A stretch of 64,000 bases of DNA from Hevea brasiliensis (taxonomy: Eukaryota > Streptophyta > Magnoliopsida > Malpighiales > Euphorbiaceae): assembly GCF_030052815.1 (NCBI RefSeq), contig NC_079510.1:31077823-31141822 (forward strand), given 5' to 3'. The position numbers and the translations under genes are program-made. Below the pieces are notes generated by a model. It ran no database searches, was not told where the DNA came from, and worked only from the letters and a program-made list of their open reading frames with translations. Position 1 is the first letter of the stretch, and each line of letters opens with the position of its first letter. This document shows positions 46,784 through 57,712 of the stretch, one piece after another.

Positions 46784-47437
46784 TGTAGACACTATATTTT
46801 GGCTGACCTTCGAAGGCAAGGTTCTTTTAAAATTGAAACTTTATTATCCATTCTCGACCGATGTCCTAATCACAGGGAGCTTTTCCAAACTTACTGATGG
46901 CTCGTCCCTAGAACAAATCAATCTCACGCTTAAGTTAGATTGCTTTCTGATTCGTTGGTCTTTATCAGATGAGTTCAAGTCAATATTGGACCTCCAGGCC
47001 ATCCAATTTCGCCTGATGTTGTTCTTCGATCTCTCTATGTACAAATATCGCAAAATTCCATTTGACTAATGTGGTGATCGGGCTTCTCACTTGAATTGCC
47101 CAGATATTCCTCAAAATGAAGTTAAGGTTTTTATCTAGTCTAATAATGGTTTTGACCTTAAAAGTTCAAGTCAGTGTCAAATCTTTGCAATTCTAATATT
47201 CTAAAGTTCCGTTCGATATTTGGTCATGGCTCCATCCGATCTCATATTTGCGTGTAATGTTTTTTCCGATCTCTTGGTGTAATTTGATATCTTTTGATTA
47301 ATAGTCGCTCTCAGGTTTAATGTTCAACTGCATTCGATCAATTAAGTACTCAGACAATTTGGTTTGGATGCTTTCCGATCTTATTAAGAAATTGAACATA
47401 AAAGACTTTAATTCATTTCAAAATAAAAATGTACAAA

Positions 47438-49665
47438 TCATTTGGCAGGAGGATCTCCCCTAACCTGCTCTCCGGGTACAGTATCAGTTCTATCATCCTC
47501 TCTTTCTCTCTCTCAGGCTCCTCCTCGCTCTCCTCTTCACCTCTAGGGACAAAATCCACCATCCAGGAGAAGTCTTCCTTAGGATAGCACCTTACAAGCT
47601 TGGCCAGAAGATCGCCATAAGCATTCACATAAGCACCAGCTTCCCTCGCCATGGCCTTTTCTTCTTTCACTTTGATCTCCTCGGTAAGGCGAGTGACATT
47701 GGCAGTTCCAACTCTAGTTCAGCTATCCTATCCTCATAAGATTTCATCCGACCCTCAATCTCAGCGATGTAGTCCTGAGCAAACGAAAGTTGGGTTTTGG
47801 CAAAAGCAGCGTCTTGGACTGCCTTCAGAATTTCTTTTCTCAAGGGATGAGCCTTTTCTTTGATTATATGTTGATTCACAAGGCACTTTACGCTCAAGCT
47901 TGTTGTTTGAGCCGGGAGGTCGTCAAAGCTATCCCGAGTCAGCCTATTTTGGTCATCTTAAAAGCAGATGGTGGCACCCAAAACCTTGGCCAATCCAGGA
48001 TTCCCCCAAACTGAGCGATTCTTCTCTAGCGAGTGGATGACGACTTGGGCACCACGAGAGAGGGTCCTCACAGCAGGTTGGGAAGACCCTCCTTTCGCAC
48101 TTGAAGAAATCGGCAGAGGTGGCAGTTCATTTTGTTGAGGAGGGGAAGGAACAATCTCTATCTCTGGGGTCGGTTGTCCCGAAGGTCGGGACGAAGAGCC
48201 CGGCACTTCTACCGAGTCTCTCCCTGGCGTCTGGGATACAGTAACAATCTTCATTTCTCGCACTTTCTGGGCGACCTCCCTTTTTTGCTTACGGCTCTCC
48301 TTCCTGCCCTCGCCTCTAGCCATACCTACACAAAAAACAAGTTAGTGAGATCACCTAAGTCTGGAGGCTAAAGATTTAGGTTATACCGATCCCGGGTCCA
48401 AGGTCAGAGAGCTATAACTCATAATCCTCATGGGCGATCATCTGCATTAGCCACCACTTCAGTTCGGCCATAACCGCATCTAAACATGAATACTTATGAG
48501 TAGCCGCCTGACCCTTCAATTCCTTTACCATGACGTCCTCGTCTCTATTTAGGGCGATCTTCTTTGGAACTAAAGGGACCAGGTACTGCCAACTGCGTGG
48601 GATACCCTCAAAACCATTCGGGATCTTACTCTTCAATATGAAGAATCGATGCTTCCAATTCTTCCACGCAGAAGGGAGATCAGTAAAAAGTCCACAGTGC
48701 GGCTTGGCTTGGAAAAACCAATACTCGTCGTCCTTTCACCGAGCGAGCTTGTGCAACTTAGCAAAAACCTTGCTGTAGGCTCAAACTTCTTAGCTCAGCA
48801 TAAGCCTTTGAAAGCCACCAGAGGCCACCAAGAGTTCCGGTGCACTTGGGCTACACAGACATGATGGAACTTCAGAATGGATCTAAAGAATTCGTCCAGG
48901 GGGAAATGAAGACCGGCCTTCAATTATTCTTCATATACCATGATCATGTCATTTTCTTCAAAGAAATGGTCAGCTCGGAGATCGCTATGATATCTAATGA
49001 GCTCGAAGGAGTCAGTCCGAAGGTTGTATTCTTGACAATGGACTGTAGATCGATTTCCTTGAGGACCGATGGCAACTCATCCATGGGTAAGTTTTCTTGT
49101 AACGGCCCGGCCCACTAGTGATATTGTTCGCTCTAGGCCGAAGCCCTCACGGTTTTTAAAACGCGTCACTAGGGGTTACGAACCACTAACTTATAAACCC
49201 AGCATCTCTCCCGTGTTTTGCCGTTGTGGGATTTGCCTAGGGTGTTACAATCCACCCCCCTTATGGGACTCAGCGTCCTCACTGAGGTTTGCCCCACCAT
49301 CGCCCAAGGTTGCAAGCAGAGCGGCTCTGATACCACAAATGTAACGGCCCGGCCCACTAGTGATATTGTCCGCTCTGGGCCGAAGCCCTCATGGTTTTTA
49401 AAACGCGTCACTAGGGGTTACGAACCACCAACTTATAAACCCAGCATCTCTCCTGTGTTTTGCTGATGTGGGATTTGCCTAGGGTGTTACATTTCTTTCC
49501 CTGAAGAAGATGCTTGTTTTGACTTAGCCGCCTGACCGTGGGCTGAGATAGAGGTTGTAAAAGGTTTAGGTCGCTCGCTCAGCCTGACCACCTCAACTTC
49601 ATCCGATGTCCATGAGATATGAACAGAGGGAGGACTAGCAGCTCTCTAACCATCGATACCCTCAT
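47438..49665 (-). pseudogene. Antisense gene inside the 3' LTR of A, split by TRIM 2
   Basis: This is the second copy of the unit at 9279-11129. The TATA box is at 49824-49831 and the ATG at 49665, but a single base is lost just after the ATG. TRIM 2 splits the N-terminal region at 49098-49491. Downstream the conserved block is intact where the 5' copy is broken, including KSKIPNGFEGIPRSWQYLVP and KYSCLDAVMAELKWWLMQMI to a stop at 48412. A probable intron ends at TTTTTTGTGTAG (about 48327). The second exon gives MARGEGRKESRKQKREVAQK, a Pro-rich linker, a coiled coil (AQDYIAEIEGRMKSYEDRIA) and the acidic end with one late frameshift. Confidence 0.55.
49098..49491 (-). mobile_element. TRIM element 2 (394 bp) inserted in the 3' LTR of A
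   Basis: Two 152-bp direct repeats (49098-49249 and 49340-49491) begin TGTAACGGCCCGG and end GGTGTTACA. The 90-bp interior has GCTCTGATACCA at 49324-49335 (the reverse of the Met-tRNA primer site). At the other side is a C-rich stretch that reads AAGGGGGGTGGAT on the minus strand, the polypurine tract. The element therefore reads on the minus strand. TTTCT at 49093-49097 and 49492-49496 is the target duplication. The 5' LTR shows the empty site at about 10955-10975. Confidence 0.93.
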
Positions 49666-49823
49666 TTTTAGAAAACAAAAATGAGAACCAATCAAGAAAA
49701 GATCAAAACCCTTACCGAAGTATGAATCGGTGCCTGAAAACTTTAGAAAGCGAGAGGGAGTGTTGAAATCGCTAGGGAAAGGTCTGAAAATGACAGAAGG
49801 AAGTGAATGACTAACCTTTCCCC

Positions 49824-49831
49824 TATTTATA
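49824..49831 (-). promoter_or_regulatory. TATA box for the antisense LTR gene (3' LTR)
   Basis: TATAAATA on the minus strand, conserved with 11288-11295. Confidence 0.5.
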
Positions 49832-50266
49832 CCCATCTGAGCATTAAATGCTCATGAAGTCCTAAGTGATGCATCGGTTAGCAGGACCGGGCTGCCTCTA
49901 TGACAAGTTACAAGAAGATTTTAGAAACATAGTAAAAAGGTTGGATAAATGAGATCGGTCAACAAAGGTCATTGGATTGAATAAATTTTCAAACCCATGG
50001 ATCGACAAATGGCGATTTGTCTAGGGATCAGATCTGGTACATTTATCAGAGATCAAAAAATAACCAATGTAATAATAAAACAAAAACATTCAAGTAAAAT
50101 TTTATTTCATTTCCAAAAGATCATATTACATCATTTGGGCGATCTCAAAAGATCAGATTACATCATTTGGGCGATCTCTCAAAATTAGCACTACATTCTA
50201 CCTAGCTTAAGACTACTCCGAAGCCCAGAATGCTGGCCTATGTCAAAGCCTAGTCTTGTGGCTAAA

Positions 50267-50609
50267 TCAAAAGATGTGTTTAATCAGAAAGCCAGCAATA
50301 AATACTGGGCAGATGTACAGCTTAGGTGGGGTGACTATGACTCTCATGATATTGAGCGGCATCATTGTTGATGTCATCGACCAGAACAGAGCTGCAATCG
50401 AGACCATCGAGATGGTAAGGAACCAAGTGAACTTCAAGAGGCGGTCACTAATATTAAGATTGAAATTAGCTGTCCTCTTGTCAAAGATCAATCTACGAGC
50501 CCAAGATCGGTGCGATAGTTAGTTTCGACCTTGATCGGTTAATTAGTCCAGTTCCCTCACCATCATCGATTGACACCCTCATGAACATCTGATCACCGGA
50601 GTTGCTCAT
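50267..50609 (-). pseudogene. Second antisense ORF inside the 3' LTR, broken
   Basis: This is the counterpart of 11733-12092. The start at 50609 and the first 35 or so residues are kept. A rearrangement at about 50493 interrupts the frame, and the C-terminal half then resumes (50267-50491). Confidence 0.35.
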
Positions 50610-51417
50610 TTTCAGGAAATAAACAGAGAAAGCATTCGGAAAAAGATTAAAGTGGCTGTCATGGGAAGGATTCTTGTCGAAAAAGCCAAGAACTGAAGAA
50701 TAAAACATTGAAGATTCATCGGAGAAAGTTGTGAATATACAAAGGAAAATCCCTCAGCATATATATAGGGCCCTAACATTTGTTGCGAAACTCAAAGCGG
50801 GCTCATCGGTAACCGAAGAATTTATTGCTTTGACCAATACAGGTCAGATTGAGTAGGAGGTTGGAAAATAGTGATATCGGGAAATAAAAAAGACCGAATG
50901 CAAAAGAAGATAGAGATCAGAAATCGAAAGAAATAGGGGACGACCTATAGAGATCGGAGATCGTAGAGGGGTTAGATAACTTTCGGTTAGAACTTTCAAT
51001 TAACTCCCTTCATCGTCAAATCCGAGTTAGTTAAAGCATTGCAGGCATGATCAGATCCTCACCACACATCTCATTTGTAAGGACGCCCTCCTAGCCGCCA
51101 AATGCTAAACGGTTAAAGCAGCCTTGTACATTCCGATCTACACCATTGATTATAATTGTAAGGATGGATCTGGAGCCCTCATATCAAAAGTAGATGACAG
51201 ATTCAATGCCTTTTGTTCCTAGCCTTTGGATCCATTTCTTAAGGCGAGACCCTTGACCGTTAGATTAAGGGAAGAAAGGACAGATATTCTGAATGGAATC
51301 CCGACCCTCCATTTTGATTCTCTTTAATTCTCAGACATCAGATTATGTTCTTTTAAATCTAAGCCTTCTGTCTCCCCCTAATAAGATCCTGACCCTTCAT
51401 TTTGAGTATCCATTCCC

Positions 51418-51425
51418 TATAAATA
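51418..51425 (+). promoter_or_regulatory. TATA box, sense promoter in the 3' LTR of A
   Basis: TATAAATACCTGCATGC context, single copy here. It could in principle drive readout toward the V-ATPase gene 3.3 kb downstream. Confidence 0.55.
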
Positions 51426-52479
51426 CCTGCATGCAATACTATAGGAAGGAGGTGGTGATTATCGTGGAAAGACTCTAGACTTTGATTCAGTCTTGCTGCT
51501 TGTCATTCAGAGCTTTCAAAGTGTTGAGAAACTTTAGAAACCAGTTTTCTAAAGTATTTCATTTCAAAGAGCTCCAAATCCTGTGATTTTCATTTTTAAT
51601 ACCTGTGCACTACCCTGTGACCCCATCTTCACTCTGCCTCATTCCCATCACTTTAGTATCTGTGCATTGCCCTTCGAGCTCAACCTCATTCCGCTTTATT
51701 CCTATTACCTCGGGTAAGCTCAAGCTCTTCGGCTGTCTGCCCTCAGCTCTCCAAGATTTGTGGATACCGGAATTGGCTCGCCTGGCTCCCCAATTTTCCA
51801 TAGGTAAGCGTCCAAACGGTTACTTTGTTAAATATCCTTGGTTTGTTTTCTCAAGTTTTCTTTTAAAGTTCTTTTTATATTCAGTCATACTAAATCTCAG
51901 AATAGGTTATCTTAGCCCGCAATTATTTCCTTTGTATTCTTTTTATTCACTCATAAATTCTATTTATCATCACCTCGTTTTCATTCCTTTCGAGAGTAGA
52001 TGTTTGAGTCATTGGCGACTCGTAAATACTCTAAAGAATATAGGCAGGAGTACTTTAACATGAGAATTTTGGTCTGAACAAATGAAAAATGATAAAGGAA
52101 AATAGGTGTAGCAAAGGTCGGATAGGTTGGAAACAAGATTAGGTCAAACAAATAAGTTATGAGAGAGGGCCTTGGAACGAGCCCAGACAATAAGACAATA
52201 GATCGGGAATCAAGACAAGTTCGAATCTCGGGTGAGTGACTAAAAAGAGATCGGATGTCGCAAACCAAAGAGTTTTAATAAGGCAATCATGCGAAAGATC
52301 GGCAAGGAGTTCGGCCTATCGTCCGCCATCTAGTTATAAAGTCCCATAGGCTAGGAAAAGCTTTACACAGGGGTTTTCTGTGTCTTCAATATTTCATTCC
52401 CGTATAAAAGGGACCAAGAAAGACCCTTTACCTGAATCCCTAGTTCGAAGTTCTTATAAAATGCCATTCTTATCAATAT

Positions 52480-52870
52480 ATTAAGAGATTGGGGAGAGTT
52501 CTTACCCGAACTCAGCATAATTCTTAATGCAATATATTAAGAAATCAGGGGAGAGTTCTTACCCAAACTCAGCCTAACTTTTAACGCAATGCATTAAGAG
52601 ATCGGGGGAGAGTTCTTACCCGAATTCTCAGCCAAAATCTTAATAAAATATATAGATATCGGGGGAGAGTTCTTACCCGAATTCTCAGCTAAAATCTTAA
52701 TAAAATATGTGGAGATCGGGGGAGAGTTCTTATCCAAAATCCTCTATTTAAATTTTAACATAATACATTAAGAGATCGGGAGAGAGTTCTTACCCGAATT
52801 CTCTTAGCTTAAATTCAAATTAAAATATATTAAGAGATCAGAGGAGAGTTCTTACCCGAGCTCTCAAATT
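52480..52870 (+). repeat. Tandem array in the 3' LTR of A, 7 copies
   Basis: Same unit as 14651-15110 (GGGGGAGAGTTCTTACCCGA core, period about 57-60 bp), one copy fewer. Confidence 0.9.
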
Positions 52871-53408
52871 AAATTCTTAATACACCAACGGATCGCGTGG
52901 GAGAGGTCTTCCCAAAGTATCCCGAATATTTGGTTGAGGCTCGATGGAGAGTTCTCCTCAAGGCATTCATATTTATAGGACAAAAATTCCCCCTGAGAAT
53001 ATCACAGCTTCAGTATTCATATTAACCCCCTAAAAATCTATTACACAACTCCTATTCCCTGAAGGGTAATCTCATGTACTCGTGTTCTTGGGCAACCCAA
53101 AATAGTGAAATATCAAATATTCATTTTATCCGTACAAAGGATTAACATCATCATTCTAACCCATAAATTATCAATTTATAAAGAGCACAACATTAAATCT
53201 GCTTACCCTCGTTGAGGGACGCGGTGGGGTGCCTAACATCTTCCCCACCCGTATACGGACCCCGAACCTAGAATCTCTGTTTTCAAAGTGGTTTTTAATC
53301 TTTACAAATGATTTTGTTTAATTTCCCTCAAAATTAAAGTGATGACTCCTTACTTTTCCCATTTCAGTGAGAATCGTCCAGCGACCGTAAAACCCTTGCT
53401 ACAGTAAT

Positions 53409-54559
53409 AAATATTTAAAATCAAATTAAAACTTTTAGAAATTAAAGATTTGGCTATAAAAGTAAAAAAATTGAAAAAAAAATAAAAAAATAAGAAGGGA
53501 GAACATTGAGATTTCTAAAAATACTTTTCATTATTTTATTATTTATAAAAATATCAAAAATATATTTATAAAAGAATTATTAATTTTAAAATTCTTATTG
53601 CAATAAGATAAAATTAAGTAATAAAACATATATATATTTTTTCACCTTACAATCTCTATCCTAAATTAACTATAACAACTTTGTTAAAAAACTTTTAAAA
53701 AATATAAACTATTCTGAAAATAATTTTAGTAAATAATAAACTTTAATTTATAAAATCAAAATATTCATATTCTCATATTATATTTATGGTATTTTATTTA
53801 TAATATTTTAATCACCTAAGTAATATATATTAAAAATTTTATTTTATATGTTTTATTTACAATAATTTAATTAACTAAAATAATATATTTTATTAATTTT
53901 ATTTTCTTATAATTGTTTAATTAACTTTAATTAGAAATAAAATATAATTATATTAATTAATAATTAATTTAATTAGTTATTAAAAAATATATTATGATAA
54001 TATTATATTATACACAAAAAAATAAAAAAAATTATATAAAGAGATTCAAATTATGATTTTATATAATAAATAAATTAACGTGCAATGTTAAGATAGAAAC
54101 TAATAATATATAAAAGTACGAGGGGAGAGAATAATGAGATGGACAAGATTAATACTTTTGGGCATAGAACGCTTAAATTGAGATGCTTTTCAATTTACTA
54201 ATTCCATAGATTGAAATTTAATTGTTCATATTAAATCGTTATATTTAGACTTGCTTGATTAATAAAGTATTAAATTTAATTAATTATTAAAAATTAATAT
54301 ATTATTATAATATTATATAAAAAATAATACACAATTATGTATGAAAAAAATAAATTATAAATACATAAGCACGTTATAAAAGAAAAAAAAAAGTAATAAC
54401 TATAAAAAAAGATATTTATTATTGTACAACAAAATGGCAAAATCTGTATAGGCAAAAATCCAGATTCTTGAGAGAAGGCTAATTTGGAAAATGAACTAAA
54501 AAAAATTAGTGAAACAGATCAAATCAGAAAGTGCCTGTGACTGATGGTAACGCGAAAGC
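53409..54559. other. AT-rich intergenic DNA between element A and VHA-d
   Basis: Very AT-rich, no coding frames. Includes whatever promoter drives VHA-d. No convincing TATA box can be singled out among many AT runs. Confidence 0.6.
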
Positions 54560-54755
54560 AAAAATCCCAATACAAACCAGAAGTTTCCTTTCTTCCTTCC
54601 TAAACCAGATAATCTCTCTCCTTTCCCTGCACCTCTACAAGCTGCCTGCATCGAACGTTAGGGTTTTCTAGAAGAGGAGCCTCTTCTGGTTCTTCTTCTT
54701 GTTTGAAATTCTCATTGATCTGCCTCTTCTGATCTCTTTAATTTGTGCTTTCAAA
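54560..54755 (+). promoter_or_regulatory. Probable 5' UTR of VHA-d
   Basis: A CT-rich leader (CTTTCTTCCTTCC, CTCTCTCCTTTCCC and TCTTCTTCTTG tracts) directly precedes the ATG. Pyrimidine-rich leaders are typical of highly expressed plant housekeeping genes. The transcription start is not defined. Confidence 0.5.
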
Positions 54756-57679
54756 ATGTACGGATTCGAAGCCCTAACTTTCAACATCCACGGTGGCTAT
54801 CTGGAGGCCATCGTCAGGGGACACAGATCAGGCCTTTTCACCGCCGCTGATTATAACAATCTATGCCAATGTGAAACCCTTGACGATATCAAGATGCACC
54901 TCTCTGCTACCGAGTACGGTCCATACCTTCAAAACGGTGCGTTTTTCTGTTATTTGATCGATTTTGTGTCTATTGAATTTGTGCTGTTTTGGTTTCTGGG
55001 AAAATTGAGGGTATTTGGATATTTGATAGGAACATTTGGGCATTGGAAATAAGAGTGAGAATTTGGATCTCATGGCTGTTGGTTGAATTAGGTGATTTGA
55101 TGCTATGGGAGCTTGAGAGAAATGTGATGATTTTATGTTAGGAATGCAAATTTTGCGCGTCCTAAATGGAATTCAGTTGAATTTTTTGCTCAATTTTGAT
55201 CTGCCATTTTGTTTTTGATTTGGTGTGGCAGATTGTTCCACTATTATTTATTTAAAATTATTTTGTGCTTTATGATTATTGATTTTGGTAATATGAAATA
55301 TGAGATCAGTAACATGAGACTTCGTTTTGTCTGGAATTTCTTCTGATAACTATTAAACGCTTCCTTTCTGGAACTCTTTACATGAATTCAATGAACAGAT
55401 ATCGAGAGTCTCATACATTATAGGATTTTGCAACGTGAGATGATATGGCATATTTCTGGTATACTGTATAGCTGACTGAGGAAGCTTCAAATTTTCGGTA
55501 AAGGGTCTAGAAGAGACTTCAGAAGACGCAGTTGGTTGGTTTCCATGTCCATACACTGGTCTCTCACTTTGAAGGCATGAACTGCATTAGGGACTTTTGC
55601 CGAGAATTTCTGTAGCACTGTTAATACATGATTCAGTGTTGGGAAATTATCAAAAGAATGATAGAGAGCCATACTTATTAAAAATATTTTCACAAGTGGG
55701 AGGCTTTTTTTGGCCCTTCAAGGGGGAAGTGGCTTTAAATAAAGAAAAGAAGCAGCATTTTTTAAGACATGGTTCAAGCAAATCTTATTGAATTCTCAAT
55801 TATTGAGACTGGTTTTCTTCCTTCACCTACTGATCACAGAAGTTGATGAGAGTGCTTTATTTTGTTGAGCATTTACAATCAGTATGGTTCTTGTGCATGC
55901 ATGTCTTTCTTAATCGTTGGTTCATGTGAATGCATCTGTTATTGCCATATTATGTACTCGCTACTGTGTTCTTGTTTCTAGTTTAAGCACATGGGTGAAT
56001 GTGCTAGTTTCATTTCTAACTTAAATTATACTTTCTGATTTTCATAACATGCTTACAGAGCCTTCTCCATTGCATACCACTACAATTGTGGAGAAATGCA
56101 CCCTTAAACTTGTAGACGAGTACAAGCATATGTTATGTCAAGCAACAGAGCCCTTATCGACCTTCCTAGAGTATTGCAGGTATGTGGACTTTGCTTTTTG
56201 CTGAAAAAATAACTAATTGTTTAATATTGTCAAACTTCCTTGACAATTCTATTATCTTGCAGAAAATTCAATATCTGGTAATATATATTGAATATTTGAC
56301 ATTTCTAAGGATTTAAATATGATCTATATTTCTTCTGAAGAGTTTTGATAAACTGGTCCCAGGGGGTTTGTGAAGTGAAGGTTTGAGGATTGAGGAGCAG
56401 GAATACAGTTAGAATTCAATACTAGGCACAGTCGAGTAACTCAGTTCATTCCAAAACCTTTGGGTTTAAAACTTCATACTAATTGAACTTCCTTTATTCA
56501 TTTCTAAGAATAGGTTGATAAATATGGCCCATGCATTGATTGTGTAGTTTTGTTGCATCCTCTGTTTGATTCACCTATATTACTCTTTATATCATATCAA
56601 TTGATGGTTCACAATGGAGAAATTTTCATGTTAGCGTATAGATATTCTCTTAAAGGTAGAGTTGTATCGATCCAAGTTTTGCCAAGTAAATTTTGCTTGC
56701 TCTTGTTTGGACTCCCAACCTAATCTACTTGGCAATTGTTTTACTGGTGGGAATTCCTCTTGATCAATCCGGTGCAGGGCATTCTTATTGTTGGATAGTT
56801 AGTGGATTTCATGGTTGGTTCTGGTTCTAAACATAATCAGGAAAAAAAAAAAAGATTAATCCTTCCGTTTTTTGATCAGATATGGTCACATGATCGACAA
56901 TGTTGTCTTGATCGTCACTGGAACCTTGCATGAGAGGGATGTTCAGGAGCTACTAGAGAAATGCCACCCTTTAGGCATGTTTGACAGGTTTTTTCCCTTT
57001 AATATTTTGTGTTTGGATGAATTTTGATGGTATATGAAGTCTTTCTTAATTTTTTTTTTTAATTTCTTTTTCTTCCTCAGCATTGCTTCCCTTGCTGTTG
57101 CTCAGAATATGCGAGAGCTTTATAGATTGGTACTTGTTGACACACCATTGGCTCCATACTTTTCAGAGTGCATCACATCAGAGGTACATGCTACTGCTGT
57201 TTGTATCACTTTTAATTTTTTTTCCAGGCATGGGCATACTTGAATATTTGGTATTTACTTTGCATTGGATCTGTATGACTGTTTATTGTAGGGTAAAAGG
57301 TAACAATGCTTTAACACTGAAATGATTAACCATTTGTTGGGAAGGAATTCAGCTTTGTTAGTTTTGATGAGATGCTGATGAATGCATGACTAATAGCCAT
57401 TGATAGACTAAAATATAGTTTTATTACATTTTCTTAGAACTGAATAATCGTTCGCTACTTCTCCAAGTTATCATCATAGTAAATGAATTTGTAACTAGCA
57501 TATAGGATGTGTTTAGCATTGCTGTTAGAATTGCTGTCGAGAAAAATACTTTTTTAAATATATTAATTAAAGAGTATTAAAAAATGATCTAAAATTAAAT
57601 TTGACAAGTTTTAATTATAATAACACTAAAATAACAAAATCACTTTTTGCAATATGCTTTTTTGAGCAGCATGTAAAGT

Positions 57680-57712
<33 letters not shown>

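Larger units (their letters stand above)
8626..53403 (+). mobile_element. Element A: giant Ty3/gypsy (Tat/Ogre-type) LTR retrotransposon, with nested insertions
   Basis: Two long direct repeats (8626-15635 and 46784-53403) begin TGTAGACAC and end in TGACA or CTACA. They are flanked by identical 5-bp duplications, GTAAT at 8621-8625 and 53404-53408. The order is LTR, tRNA-Arg-like primer site, ORF1, gag, protease, intron, reverse transcriptase, RNase H, second RNase H, integrase, minisatellite, polypurine tract, LTR. This is the plan of Ogre elements of the Tat lineage. The span is 44.8 kb. Removing the 19.3-kb insertion and the two TRIMs leaves about 24.6 kb, which fits Ogre size. By eye the two LTRs differ at roughly one base in eight or nine over the first 175 bases, mostly transitions, so the insertion is old. 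Every reading frame is broken. Confidence 0.92.
46784..53403 (+). repeat. 3' LTR of element A
   Basis: The LTR is 6620 bp, including a 394-bp TRIM and its duplication. It lacks the first TRIM and the promoter duplication of the 5' LTR. It ends CTTGCTACA and is followed by GTAAT. It contains antisense unit remains (47438-49665 and 50267-50609), the sense TATA box (51418-51425) and a seven-copy tandem array (52480-52870). Confidence 0.92.

Noticed and set aside
49069..49466. Short frames over TRIM 2 as small genes
   Set aside because: Same reason: they are duplicated because the TRIM repeats are duplicated.
49098..49491. TRIM 2 as a Cassandra element
   Set aside because: I see no 5S rRNA-like promoter segment in its repeats. 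Only the general TRIM layout and Met-tRNA primer site agree.
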